Assembly: GCA_004026145.2 (NCBI GenBank)
Contig: CP034977.1
Location: 7,392,239 to 7,456,238, forward strand
From: Takifugu bimaculatus
Taxonomy: Eukaryota; Chordata; Actinopteri; Tetraodontiformes; Tetraodontidae
Reading direction: 5' to 3'
Length of the DNA: 64,000 nt
The translations under genes and the position numbers were made by a program. The stretch's first letter is position 1. The number at the start of each line of letters is the position of its first letter. Below, piece by piece: positions 33,701 through 45,938 of the stretch. The notes beneath the pieces were generated by a model. That model saw only the letters and a list, made by a program, of their open reading frames with translations, had not been told where the DNA came from and made no database searches.

Positions 33701-34771
33701 TAAATCCTAAAATATCCCATAATATAATAATGACAATCACTCCATTTCCTGACAGGTTTCTGAGCTGGTTGTTAAGTATGACAGAGAGCATCTGACTGTC
33801 TGGGGCAATTCAAGCAACCAGATTGTAAAGAAGTGTTACAAAGAGGTGTGTTTGTTTGTCTTACACGCACATCCGAAACATCCATAAATGTTCAGGTTAT
33901 GTTCATTTTTATGGACGTTTTAGAAATATTGGTGCAGTAAAGATGTGTCCCTTCTCCTATTTTCTTTTTCTTTTGTAGAACCCGAGTATTCCAGTGCTGT
34001 TCAGCCTTCCCAGGGTCTTACAGTTGTTGGGGCTCTTCTACACTGGCCTCTTGCCCTTTGTCCCCCTGAAAGAGCAGTTCCTGGAGATCCCCATGCCCTC
34101 CATTATCTCCAAGTAGATACACATCCGTCCATCTTAAAAACAGAGTAAACTAGATAAATGCATGACTGCACTCCGAAGGTGATCTTTATTGCACTTCAGA
34201 GTCCAGAGTAGTTTGACATTAGTCTGACAATATTTACAGATGTTTATCACATTAGGAAAAGTATTTGTTTCTTTAAAATACCCCAGTGTTTACACAATTT
34301 TAATACAATTCACAATTCTTTCTGTAGGCTTCGGGGTCCTAACAGGTTAAATAGAAGACAGCGACTCCTCATCTGGCTGGCTGACATGTAAGCCACGTGG
34401 GAAAAACGTCTACTTTTATCCATATGTCTTGTTTACAGCTGCATCAAACGTTACACTACTTCCTTAGATGAGGGTTTTGTTTTCTGTCCTGCAGTTTGCT
34501 GATGAGGAAATCTCTGTTTAAGCACCTGACAGACCGAGGCATCCAGGTACGACTCTGCTTTTAAACCCTTTACACCATTTCTAGCCTTGTCTTTGCTGGA
34601 AACTGATATCCCTTCTGCGCACGCGTCTGATTCCAGGTCTACATTTGGGTGCTTAATGATGAGGAGGACTTTCAGAGGGCATTTGACCTAGGTGCAACAG
34701 GGGTGATGACCGATTTTCCCACAAGGCTCAAAGACTTCATGGACAGAAATGGAATTTCTAAACCACAGTGA
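30794..34771 (+). CDS. gdpd1: Glycerophosphodiester phosphodiesterase domain-containing 1 (lysophospholipase D)
   Basis: Complete 317-aa protein (human GDPD1 314). Coding exons: 30794-30929, 32592-32634, 32870-33005, 33388-33433, 33545-33666, 33756-33845, 33979-34112, 34328-34387, 34495-34546, 34637-34771; phases agree. A non-coding exon ends at 30677. It has an N-terminal membrane helix (VAVYILSTVTGYML), then the active-site blocks HISHRGGAGENLENTM, ELDCHLTKDEQVVVSHD, VNIDIKV and VYIWVLN, ending GATGVMTDFPTRL. Catalytic His, Glu, Asp and the second His are present. GDPD1 (GDE4) releases lysophosphatidic acid from lysophospholipids and makes N-acylethanolamines at ER membranes. It is closer to GDPD1 than GDPD3 because LLREVFEAFP, LTVWGN and PLKEQFLEIPMPSII follow GDPD1. 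Intron 2 contains a long 23-bp minisatellite. Confidence 0.94.
31707..31790 (+). mobile_element. Possible hAT-type terminal remnant
   Basis: CAGGGGCGTCCACACCCGG followed by CTCGAGGGCC resembles the common teleost hAT terminus (CAGGGGTGTCC...GAGGGCC). No partner end or target duplication was found nearby, so this is only a fragment by resemblance. It lies in gdpd1 intron 2. Confidence 0.35.
32091..32550 (+). repeat. 23-bp minisatellite, 20 units
   Basis: Exactly 20 head-to-tail 23-bp units (460 bp). Each has the form AAGAGCTxxATGyTCATACTmTC, where xx is AC, CC or CA. Variants are not random: units 1-5 are identical, and later units repeat a short series (ACA-C-C, ACA-T-A, CCA-T-A). All three forward frames are free of stops because 23 is not a multiple of three. 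It lies in gdpd1 intron 2, just upstream of exon 32592-32634. Confidence 0.97.
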
Positions 34772-37478
34772 CATAAGAAAATGTCCTGACCGCCACTCTG
34801 TCCTGCTTGTAACGTCTTCTTGAGACGTTTCTCTCTGAGACTGTTGTCTCTTGCAACCACAAGCACAAAAACTTCAGCTGCACTGGCAGAACCTCGATTG
34901 GTATTAAATAAGTCACTTCATATTTTATATATTGTCTGTAAAACCACTTTTATATCTTCTGTCGAGTTAGCCAGTTGTGTTGAATGCTTAATGTGTATTT
35001 CTTCATTTGTTTTTACTTGAAATACATTCGATTGCATTATTTAATCACAGATCATTTTGCACAGAATACGCAGTATTTTAAGTTTTCCCACATGAACTGC
35101 TATCCAGTTGCCATTTTTTTTGTGTCGGTTCAAAGATAATTATTTGTATCTTATGAATGTAGTATTAATTGAATGTAAGGTTTGATTTGATTGCTGGACT
35201 TTTAAAAAAAAAAAATAGTGCTGAAATATTATACTATGTAAAATCTACATTAGTGTTAGGTCCTATGGCCAATATTTGACGTTGGAAATGCTTGCGCTAA
35301 TCTTGTTTGTCCTACACCTAATTAGTCTGTTTTTCATGTTGTTATAAACGTGCAATTTGTATGTGTTGATATATGTTGTGAGTTTCACCAAACCAGATTT
35401 CGAGATGCAGCTGCTTTGAAAGAATTATTGAAAATGCTTATAAACCAAAAGTATTCAATGAATAAAAACGAAAACGGGTGTAATCATCTTATTCGAGCCT
35501 TTAAACGATTGTGCGTCGCAGCACTTGTAACTCCCGGTAAACGCCAACAGGGGGAGCTGTTGGTCCGTAATATTATACGGTAAAATTACGTAATGTTGCA
35601 ACTAAAATTGGCGCAAACTTGACTAATTGAGACAGAGCAAACCAGGTGTGTATGAAAAGAACCGGATAAGCAAATTTGTATACTATATATAGAGAATATT
35701 AGTAATGTATTATGTAAATATATTTTCAACAACCCAGTTTAGCTGTAACCTGCTGGGGTTCAGGATTTGTTTTGCAGATCTTGAAAGAAAAAAAAAAAAT
35801 CATAGTCTTACTAAACATAAAGCTTTTTGTTATATAAAAAAAAAAAGTAATAATAAAAAACCTGCAAAGAATTTTAATTTGAGTCAAAGCACAAATAGAA
35901 AATGATTCATGTGTCCTTTATCCAAATGCGTAGATTATGATGTTAATATTGCATCCAAAAGCAGCAGGATTTTAACATGTGTGACTTCAGAGCTGAAATT
36001 AAAAATATCTCAGGGTCAGGATGGTAAGGCTGTCGTACTGTGGCTTGGATTAAAGATAAGTCTGACCACATGACGGATCTAATTTCATTGCTGTCTTATT
36101 GAATAAGAAAGTACGTTTGACAAGAACAGCCCAAACACAGTTTGTAGCTTCACAGAGACGATCTTTCAGAAGGCCCAATAACAGGATGCTTCCCAAAAAC
36201 CATAAAATCACATCATGTTAATAACACTGAAAAATATTTAATGTCAACCAAATGCAGCTCCGGGATCTTATTTTAGATTCTTAATGGGACATCGAGCCAA
36301 AACGGAGGAGTGCCACATGGTGTAACCATGGTGACCAGAAGCATGGGTGCTGAGGTCAGATCCCCTATGACAGCCAGGGATGATCTGTTGAGGCCTGGGG
36401 CAGATGCACAGGGGCACACAAGAGATGCACAGAAGTCAAGGTTCAACGTGTTTATTAATATACATGTTTATTTAAGATGATCAGATTTGCTAGAAACAAC
36501 AATCATGATGTGTTTGCTGGATATCCTATTGTTGGTTCTCTCAACATACCTGTCATTTCTTCTTAATCAACATTAAGTGACAGTTGGAACTATCAGTGAA
36601 GACAGCTACTCTTTTGAAAATAGAACTGGTCCATGTTTTCTAAGAGACAACTTTTGTTCTCATTTGAAATCAATTGCAGGGTTGATGAATCTTTGAGCAA
36701 TAGATTTTTCATTAAATATAACAAGAAGTAATATTCTGCTTTATCATTTAGTTTTCATGAGTTTTTTTTTAATATTTATGTAATATGTTATTCATTAAAT
36801 TGAGAAATTGGCAAGTATATTGCAAAGAAGCACGTTTTTCATCATTTATTATCCATTCAGACACATGGGAGTAATATAAATGTAATTATGCTAGACTCTG
36901 AGTTCCATTTCGATTAGAATTAAATCTCACTGTCATCTTTTTAATATAATTGCTCTCTTTTTATGATTCCTCTTCGTTCAACAACAGGAACAAAAGGCAA
37001 TGACAAAAAAAGTGAGAGAAACAGACCATCGAACATGACACAAGCACCCCAGATTGTTGTTAAAAATGGTCTCCGAAGCACACAAGAAACATCAGAAACC
37101 AAAATTGTGGAAAAACAGAAGCTGCTGTTTTCCTGCTTAACATCTGGGTCATCTGAGTCCGGAAGAGTAACTTCTTTTTAAATGTAAGATACCAGTTTAA
37201 TGGGTAATCAAAAGAAAAACAAGCCACCGGAAATAGTTATAATTATCCAACTGCTCTTTCAACAAACAATGTCAAACTATTTGCACGCTGGACCCTCAAC
37301 TCAGCTCAGCTTTATTTATGAAAATGAAGATGATCAATCTGAAAACTGTATCAGCAGCCCACACACTCATTTGCAAAATAAGTGCTTTTATTTTTTAAAC
37401 TGCACAAAGTTTCTCCTCCGCACAGCTGACGGAGAGGGAGGAGAGAGGAGGGAAAGGCGCATAACTTCCGCCGTACAT
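34772..37478. other. gdpd1 3' UTR and gdpd1-aqp11 intergenic region
   Basis: The gdpd1 3' UTR probably ends just after AATAAA at 35461-35466. A CTCF-like motif lies at 35542-35560 (CGCCAACAGGGGGAGCTGT). The remainder to 37478 is AT-rich with no gene or repeat that I recognise. aqp11 promoter sequence must lie in about 37250-37478, where an open frame continues upstream of the chosen start but is low in family resemblance. Confidence 0.55.
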
Positions 37479-38872
37479 ATGCTGCTGGAGCCCCGGGAGG
37501 ATCCACTCCTCGGGACCGGGGCCGGAGCGCGACCATGGCCGCAGACGCTGCTCGTATCGCTGGGGCTGGTGGCGGGGATCGTCGCGCTGAGCCACGTCAC
37601 CCGCAGCGTCGCCTCGAGGGCTCTCGCGCACACCGGCCTCTCGTCGTACGCGGTGGAGCTCGTGTCAACGTTCCAACTCTGCTGCTGCGCGCACGAGCTG
37701 AAACTGCTGTCGGAAGTGGGCGGCATAGCGCCCGGGCTCGCGCTCACCTTGACCTACCTGGTGACGGTGGTACACGTGCTGACGTTAAGCGGGGCCGTGG
37801 GGAACCCCTCCGGCACTCTCGAGAACGCGTACCACCGAAGGATTTCGCGCGCTTGCGCCTTGCGGCAGATCGCGTGCCAGTTCGCCGCTGCGGCCGCCGC
37901 GCGTGCCGCGGCGCCGCAGCTGTGGGGCTTGGGTTTGTCTGGACTGCACGTGCGGCACAAGTTGCTCGGCTTCCGGTGCGCCAACCCCATCAACGCGCCG
38001 TTGCCCCACGCTGTCGCCGTGGAGTTTCTGTGCGCCTTTGCGGTTCAGATGGTCATCACGCACCTGAGCCTTCTGAAGGAGAAATACCGCGTACACGCGG
38101 TAGCTGCGATCATCACCGCAGTGGTCTACGCAGGTACGATGTCTGTCGCCGTGCACGATACGGGGCTATCTGATCAAACAGGACCGAATCAAAGTCCAAT
38201 GGTCGGATAAGAGGGAAAACAAATCTCTCGGTACTTATTGGGTTAGAGGTCGACCTAGAAGGGCCTCACGGGTAGAAAATAACAAGATTTAGGATGGAGA
38301 CACACCTCTTGGACCAAAACACAAGTGTTCAAGCACTTTAATGCTTCATATCCTTGTAGAATGTTGTAGAAACTTTACTGTATATAGTGTTTGGACATTC
38401 ACTAACAGCCGTGTGTGTGTCTAGGTGGAGAGGTGACGGGAGCCGTATGTAACCCAGCTCTGGCCTTTTCCATTCAGTTCCCCTGCGGTGGAAACACTTT
38501 TCTGGAGTACAGCCTGGTCTACTGGATCAGCCCTCTCATAGGTGAGAGGCCATCATGGTTTCACGTGCACCCTTAAGACCCGTCCAGGGCTTTTTGGTCC
38601 CTGCGCTGTGCTGAAGGTCAAAGTCCTGAGCGAGCAGAAACAGGTTTTGTCCTGTTAGAACTATCTGAAGCCCAAATTGCTGCACACGTATCCGTTAAAA
38701 CGTACCTGCGCAGCAACTTTACTTCACCTTGTGGCGCCTGTAGATTAAAACCGCGTTGATCTTGTGTGCAGGCATGATGGCCTCGGTGCTGATGTGTGAT
38801 CAGATCATCCCGGCGATGACGAGGAAACCTCCACAGCTTCATCCTTCAATGAAGAAGAAGAAGATGACATGA
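37479..38872 (+). CDS. aqp11: Aquaporin-11 (unorthodox ER aquaporin)
   Basis: Complete 290-aa channel (human 271) in three exons: 37479-38133, 38425-38541, 38772-38872. ER/peripheral membrane aquaporin moving water, glycerol and hydrogen peroxide. Seen: TFQLCCCAHELKLLSE in helix 2, the first box as GNPSG (mammalian AQP11 has NPC), CANPI in loop C, VYAGGEVTGAVCNPAL with an intact second NPA followed by Leu, and a lysine-rich C-terminus. The start at 37479 has a weak context (pyrimidines at -3 and +4). It is the last Met before the first helix, and the open frame upstream is AT-rich and unlike the family. Exon 1 is very GC-rich. An optimal ATG in another frame at 37535 opens a 212-codon overlapping frame. 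The neighbours clns1a and rsf1 match the mammalian order. Confidence 0.92.
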
Positions 38873-40851
38873 GTCAATATTCGGTGTCTCCAGGTTTACC
38901 TCAATGTTTAAGACGCCTGAACGCCTCCTGCTGAAGGCGACACATAGCGTTAATCTTCAAAGCACAATTTGTGAAGTTCTAATTTAGTCTAATTTAGTCT
39001 AAGTTGTAATTTAGTTTACAGACTATTTTGTGGCCTGTGCACAGTTCTTCTTTTTTTACTGGACATTTGTGATTTTAGCTTGTTTAAAGCTAGACACTCG
39101 TATTCAGCAGTTTTCCAGGTTTGCACAAATCTGCTGTAAATCAGTGGGATTAGTTCCGTTTCAAACCCCGAATTGGTGAGAAACACAAGATTCAGGGGTC
39201 TTTTTCCATTTATCTCATGTATAACATTATTATTACTGGAGGCGAGCAGAGGCTGCTCTGCTGGACAGGTCGTGGGACAGAACGTAGGGAGTTAAAAGAT
39301 TAACGGATTAAACATTTTTGACTGGTTTTTAACCTTTTCTTACTCACCAGGAGACCAGAATAGATGCAGTCATTAATACTTGAACTAAAACCAGTTTTCT
39401 TTTCACTTAAGATGATTATTTTTTGTCATCTGCACATGAGCACACATGCACACTCGTGCATGCACAAGCAGGAAACACGTCTTTCAGGTCGCTCCGATAT
39501 TTGCAGGGAGCAGAGTTCTGTGTTTATGCTGACTGGCTAATGTTTGGAGGAGGGTAGAAACTGAAAACGCACAACTGCCTGCAAACGTACGTACGTTTGT
39601 GTTGCTTTACTGTGACTTTATCGCCTGTGAAAATGTTTCATCTCTTTGTTTGTACTTTTTCCACCATTCAATTGTATTTTATCAAGAGTTAAAAATTGAA
39701 TAAATTTAAGAAAATATGAGAAAAGTGTAGCATGATTTGTTTTTAAAAAAAACAACTAAATTCTTTACTATATAGTTGCTTGTTTATTTGACTTGCATTG
39801 TCACCAAATGTATTATTACTTTTTATCTTCAGCCTTCAGTGAAAGCTGTTTTCTCCCCCAGAATCAGCTTCATTATTATTATTCAGGCTTTAAAGAGCAA
39901 ATACTATTCATGTGTTGCTAATCTGCAAAGAAAAAAAGCCAAGAGATGATTTTATCTATTCCATTTTACAATTTTAATCTGCTCCTGGCCCGGCTCAGGA
40001 CCTCTGTCCCCCCTGGCTCTGTGGAGCTGCACATATAGGGCTGAGTCCCATCAGCTGGGAGCTGTTGGACAGCTGAAACTGTCACACACCTCCTTGTGTG
40101 GAGGGAGAGGAGCAGCCTGACACCTTTTCACCTTTGGCTGCAGCATAACAGAAAAGGAGAAGGGCTCTAAATGGGACAGTAAAGCCATTTTTAAGCATGT
40201 TGGGTCCTTCCCATTGCTCCTCTTTAAGTCATCCATCTCCAGATGTGTTTAGATTCATTATCAATTTGTTCTTTTCATGAAATGTCTCTGTTGGGAACCA
40301 CAAACCAAGTCTGCCAGACCTTTCTGGACCTTCTTTTCCAACAGGCCTTATTTTGACCTTCACTGTTCTTTAATTGGATTGTGAAGTGAGCAAATGGGTA
40401 ACTGAAAATACTCGTTTGTGGGCGTCGTTTTCAGTTTCAAATGCTCAGAGGAACCATGGCTGCTGATTGTTGGGACAAGAGGATTCTGAGTGTTTATAAA
40501 GCTTTAAAAAAAAAAAAAAAAACCATCCCCTTTGGTCGTAACTAAACAAGCCCCAACAGGCTAATTAAGGGTTTTATTGCCATAATATGACTGTATAGTG
40601 AATTTATATTTAAAATGTTTTTTAGAAGGTTGTTAATGTCCAATAGCACACGAGACTGAAGCATGCACGTCCAGAAAGCTGAGACGCTGAAGAATAATGG
40701 TTTTTAAAATGACTCCGTCGGACTTTGACTATAAATTGACAAAGCTGAAAAATGCAGATTATCTGTGTGTGTGTGTTTGCCTGTCAGCAGATTCCTCCGC
40801 GCTTTGATAAGAAGTGTAAAGAAAGGTTGGAAAACATACAAAACCTATGCA
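38873..40851. other. Convergent aqp11/clns1a 3' region
   Basis: aqp11 3' UTR with AATAAA at 39699-39704, then about 1.1 kb without recognised genes up to the clns1a poly(A) signal at 40852-40857 (minus). It holds an A-run near 40505 and short GT runs near 40765. Confidence 0.6.
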
Positions 40852-40857
40852 TTTATT
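40852..40857 (-). terminator. clns1a poly(A) signal
   Basis: AATAAA on the minus strand, about 235 nt downstream of the base that completes the stop codon. Confidence 0.7.
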
Positions 40858-41092
40858 GACAATCATACAAAGTTCTCTAATTACTTACAAAACAAGTCTA
40901 GTTTTGGTCGATAATAACAGGATCCAGGAATCTGAATCGACAGCCTTCAGCAGTAACATGAGAAGTGCTCCAAAGACTAAAACAGGACCAGATCCAAGAA
41001 GAGAAACCAGTTAAGTACAGTGAGAGCGGCGATAAGAGCTCAGAGCTTCTCCTCAGTTCCATGATGCAACTGGTGCGTCAGGATTATTTCCA

Positions 41093-43631
41093 TCTAGAGA
41101 GAGAGAGAAACAAATAAAGACACCACCGAGTAACAGATGATTAAACTGGCTGAACACCAGGAATACGATAAACAAAACAGCTAATTAGAGGAAGTCTAGA
41201 AGTTAGATTTTAATGTTAAACCCATCATTATGATGAGTTAATATTTGCAGATTTTGGATCCAACTGTGACAATGAACTAAAAGGCCCAACTATTATGTTT
41301 GTTTACCAGTGTTCCACATCTGCATCCTCGAACTGTCCTGGTTCCATTGATGCTGCGTCGACCTCCATTCCATCTGTGAACACACACGACCTTCTTAGAG
41401 AACCCTTACAGGTCGTATCATCAGCAGCAGCAACGATAAGCTATTCCCAACCTTCAACGTGCCACAGCCCTAAAATCTCAAGGTGTTTCGACACAAACCT
41501 TCAAACTCAGCTTTGTTTTCTTCCGTTCGGACACCGGCCATGTGAAAGGGCTGCGCCGACTGCGCCAGCATCCCCTCCAGCCTATCCAGCGTGGCCTGGC
41601 CCTCCTGCGTCAGAGCCGATAGACCCTCCTCACAGGTGTAGAACGTCGGTACGTCACCGTGGCCGTGCTCTAGTAGCAGAACACAATATATAATATCTCG
41701 GCCTCACTGGAAGAGTTTTAAAGCAACTTTTACGTTCTCTCCAAGCAGGAGAGGAAGCAGATGAAAACCACGCCGCCTGCTGGACGTTTAATGGAAATCA
41801 ACTGATTGAACTCGCCAAGAGAAATCTCTTGCCCATCAGCCCTGGTACTGATGTCAGAAGTTCCAACTAAAGCCTAACATGTTCGAACACCTTTTCAAAC
41901 TATATGGCTGCAGCCTGATCACCAGTTAAACTAGCACCCCAGCTATAAACATGTTTTCTGCCACAATCATGTTACATTTAGCAACAACAAACATGCTGCG
42001 GACACGTAAGAGGCAGTTCGCCGGTGCTCTACATGAAGGCAGGAGTTATTTTAAAACCAGTAGCAGATCTTACCTGCCTCTGCAGTCCGATGCCAAACAG
42101 ACAGGATGGAGATGGATCATAGAGAGAAAAGAGTGTCAGCCTTGTCTGTCCAAATGACTCAATTACACAGAATACTTATTTGTTTCAAATAACTCTACAT
42201 TAACAATTAAAAGTTGTCCTGGTGGCTGGTAAAGGTTCACCACTCTGTAGGTAAGTTCCATGCAAACAAAGCAAATTTCTACTGTTGAAGTTATGTGTGT
42301 TTGTGTGTGTGTTGTGTTGGGTGTGTGTTGGAATGTTTCCCCCATACCGGCCCCCTCCAAGTCGTACTCCTCTCCTTCAAAGTCATTGTCGGAGTCTTCA
42401 TCCTCCGGGTCTGGGTGAAGGGCCTGGCACTCGCACATGGCTGAGAACATGGACTCCACTGTAAAAACACACACGTTTGGGCACTTATTAACGGGAGTTA
42501 ATTAAACAGAAATGAGTGCTTGTGTGTTTACACGCCTAAAGCTGAGCGCTGTGAACGACCCCCCCCCCTCCCCCGGCATGTACATGTTTTCCAGTTCTGC
42601 CACATATTTGCTTCTGGGTTGAGGTCAACACATTGTGGCGTCAGCGTCACCGCCTCCTTCACTAATCTGGCAACACCCAGATGCACTTGGGGTCATTGGG
42701 CATTTTAGAACTCTTTTTACTTCTAGACTGCTTCAATATTTCCACGTGCATTTCCTTTATCGGAACGCCATCTACATGTTGACGTGGACCAGTCGAGCCT
42801 TCAGCTGAACCTAAACACTCCCAGGAATTCCAAAAGAGTTCACACCTGCAGATTTACTTGGAAGAAATGACACTGTGCAATACTTTATGCCACTGGAGAG
42901 CCATTTTGCAACTACCATTCCGTTCTCTTAAAGACAACATACAGAAAAGCAGCAGAGCTCTGCTCATCTGAGGCATAAAAATGGAATAAAATCAGAGCCA
43001 TCACACATCTACATGTGTATTAAATCTTATCAATACTGTGATTGACCATTTAAAGCATCCAAAGTTTATAAAACTGAATTAAAATACTTTCAGAATATGA
43101 GAATATCCCAGTGGGATTCTGTGAAACATCTGGTTGTCATCAGTTTTAGTGGGATCACTCACGTGCCGCCTTGTCGCTCGGCACAAATCGAACCTCTGTG
43201 ATCACCCCGTCATCATCATCATCATCATCATCGCCGTCATCGTCGCTGTTACCGCTGTCAGCTTCATCCCCGGCTGCCTTTTCCCTCATCTCTGCCTCAT
43301 TCTCATCTGGGAGGAGAACACATCAACATCAGCTTTGGGTCATTTCTTAGCCTGGAGTGTTGTTTTTTTTTTACACTGAAGAAAGTGAAGGAGAAAAAAG
43401 TATTTTAAATATTTCTGCAACAAAATCAGGCGTTTAGACACATCGGACGGCGTGCCTCTTCCAATAAATAGGAATGTGTCACATGGTTTTCCATATATTC
43501 TCACCAAAAGATAGTTTAAAAAAATAGACAAAGAAATCCTCCTCTGTAGGAGAAATCAGTCAAGGGTTTGGAGAGGAAGCAGACTCGGGGACTTGTTAAT
43601 TATCAAGATCCCTGAATGAAGATTCTGGACT

Positions 43632-43672
<41 letters not shown>

Positions 43673-44482
43673 AATGACTAACAGTTTCCACCACCAGAGA
43701 GCTCAAGTGATATTGGTCCTTAAGGATATATGTGCAAATTTAGGGTCCTACTGGAATCCAAAAGGAGATCTGGTGCAAGATTCAAAGGGGTCTGAGGTTC
43801 AAAAGGCCTTGAATCGTATTTTACTATAATATTGGTTTCAATAATCATGAAATCATGATGCTTAGCAGCAGTGGTGAAGTGATAGAAATGTGGACAAGCA
43901 TCAACACACGAGCATCTGTCAGTGTTCAGGAGGTGATAATCGTGATTTGGCTCCATAAATACATCCTCATGCATGGTTTGAGCCTGACCTGAGAGTTTTC
44001 CATTGACCATGACATACAGGTGTTCCTGTGGGTAGGCGCTGGTGTCTCTGGAGATGGCGTGCAGGCCGATGGTGGGATACTCCAGCGAGAAACCCATTCC
44101 TGAGCCATCGAACCACGACAAAAGCCTAAGGAGCAGAAACCAACATTTATTTCTATTGGTTTTGACGACGGAGGCCCGCTTGATCAAATCATGAGATGAT
44201 TAAAACCAACTATGATCGCCGCGTATTCGACAAAGTGTAGCAGCTTCAAAGCAAAGCCTTAAAAACTGAGGCTGCTGATTTAGCCTCATATCCATAAGAA
44301 TAATACATCTGTAACAGGAATCTATAGTCAATGTTGGGGGTTAGCGCCATGTGCATTACTTACGCTTCAGCTACGAACAGCGTGCCGCTGCCCAGCTTCT
44401 GGCCGTCCACCTCCACCGTAGTCTCGGGCTGTTCGTGTCGCACTCCCTCGGTGGGAGGAACGAGGTTTTTCAGGAGCCCCAT
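41093..44482 (-). CDS. clns1a: Methylosome subunit pICln
   Basis: Complete 249-aa protein (human 237). Exons (minus): 44364-44482, 43989-44125, 43163-43306, 42348-42458, 41499-41669, 41307-41373, and a final exon whose first base (41093) completes the stop. The PH-like fold is visible as GTLFVAEA and LLSWFDGSGMGFSLEYPTI, then HLYVMVNGKL. An acidic loop with eight consecutive Asp follows, then RFVPSDKAALESMF, CECQALHPDPEDEDSD, GDVPTFYTCEEGLSALT, EGQATLDRLEGML and EVDAASMEPGQFEDADVEH. pICln chaperones Sm proteins to the PRMT5/WDR77 methylosome during snRNP assembly in the cytosol. The TGA stop is split TG|A across the last intron. If that intron is retained, TGG TAA adds one Trp and stops. The Asp run comes from a CAT/ATC trinucleotide tract. 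Confidence 0.95.
43632..43671. repeat. (ATT)n microsatellite
   Basis: About thirteen uninterrupted ATT units in a clns1a intron. Confidence 0.95.
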
Positions 44483-45938
44483 TGTAGGTCAAACCAGCGG
44501 ACTTTTGGGAGAAAATGACTCTTTTCTTCGAGCCACGAAGCTCGAACTTTGGCGACTTTCCTCTAATCGGTAACGCCACAGCTTTGGGGTATGTTACAGC
44601 AACGGCGCAGATGTCGGTGGGATTTACTAATTAACTAATTAATAACAAGTACTGCAGGCATCAGGTAAAAGCTGATAAACGAGTGAAAATCAAGTCGCGC
44701 ATTGGCCGATTAAAAAACCGCTGTTTCGTTTATTAACGCTTCCGCCGACGCGCGTCTTCTTCTTCTCCTTTTTCTTCTTCTTTTATCAGCGTGAGTTGGT
44801 GTAGTTTTGGTGTAGCAGCGCCACCTACTGGCCAACCCCACCGCATCTTCCAAAGCTTCCAAAATTCTTTTGGTTATGCAGTGTATGTTTCGCGTTTACA
44901 CAAATGTACAGTATATGAATCATTTGTAACGCAGGTAATCGTAGGTCCCTCCATTTTGTCCAAAGTTATTTATCCTTGGGTTTATTTATACCCCGAATTC
45001 AAAGATTCCCACATCTATGTTCCATGTCAGCATAGTGGAGCCCCATGAACAGCGCCTTGTCCTCTCCTGCCATGTAGATCATAGATGGTGGTCTTGAGTC
45101 AGGGGGCTACTGACTATCATCCTGAGGTTGTGGCCTCCAGCCTTATCAGGGACATTTATTGGCCTGCAAGACTGGTCTGTCAACAGCCACCAGTTATAAC
45201 CCTATTGGATTATCATTATGCATTAGTTTATGCTTTATTTTGTTTTACTCTTAAACTTTACTACATTAGTTTCTGTGATCAGAGTTTGTTAGTTGCCACG
45301 GTGAGCCTTTATATTTTCCTGGTGAGCTCATTCTCACGCTCTTCCCTGAACGTCTAATACCACAAATGTGTTCAGAATTACGTAGGTGACAGAACTCTAG
45401 CATCCATTTGATTTATTTTAGGTTTATTTTATCCTTGATTTTTAAGGAGTTTCTGGATTTCATCCATAAAAAAACTGAAAAATACAAACAGTAATTTATT
45501 AATCAACCACTTCTAATCAGAAATGATGACACTTGCCTGGGATCCAGCAAAGTCAAGGTCGACATACCAAAGATATTTCAGGGTTCCCCCCTCCCCCATA
45601 CTGACCCTTTTCCCCTCTTACCATCTTATTTTCATTACAATTCTTACACTGACTGATGTGAAATGCCCCAATAAAGTCAATAAAAATGAACAAAAAACAC
45701 ACAAAAATGAATAAAGTCGAGGAAGTATTAGATCAAGACAAATAACAATGATTCGTGCACGACAATATCTTCGTGCATGAAGCCGAAGCAGCGTCGCTCG
45801 GAGCGCTTTTATTTTCTAGGTCCCCACCGGAAGTGGCGCCTCTCTCGCGCGCAGCTTGACACCGGTAGACGACACTTCATTCATTTCATTCGCATCCTTG
45901 TACCGAGCCCTCCCCTCCTGTTCTCTCCGCCTGGAAAG
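44483..45938. promoter_or_regulatory. Divergent clns1a/rsf1 promoter interval
   Basis: The two genes point away from each other across about 1.45 kb. A CTCF-like motif (AGCGCCACCTACTGGCCA) lies at 44817-44834. On the rsf1 side ACCGGAAGTGG at 45826-45836 is a strong ETS/GABP site about 105 bp upstream of the start codon, inside a CpG-rich stretch. No gene is recognised in 44850-45750. Confidence 0.55.

Noticed and set aside
30794..34771. Assignment as gdpd3
   Set aside because: Sequence around the catalytic and C-terminal blocks follows GDPD1, not GDPD3.
37200..37478. In-frame upstream extension of aqp11
   Set aside because: AT-rich, no resemblance to Aqp11 N-termini, and no membrane or signal features; the Met at 37479 fits the family length.
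42060..42130. Donor-like GAGGCAG/GTAAGA within a clns1a intron
   Set aside because: The upstream sequence does not encode the expected pICln segment. That segment (GDVPTFYTCEEG) is in exon 41499-41669 with the right phase.
45777..45938. In-frame upstream ATG extending rsf1 by 54 codons
   Set aside because: The extension covers the ETS-bearing promoter, is unlike RSF1 proteins, and Met 45939 matches the vertebrate N-terminus.
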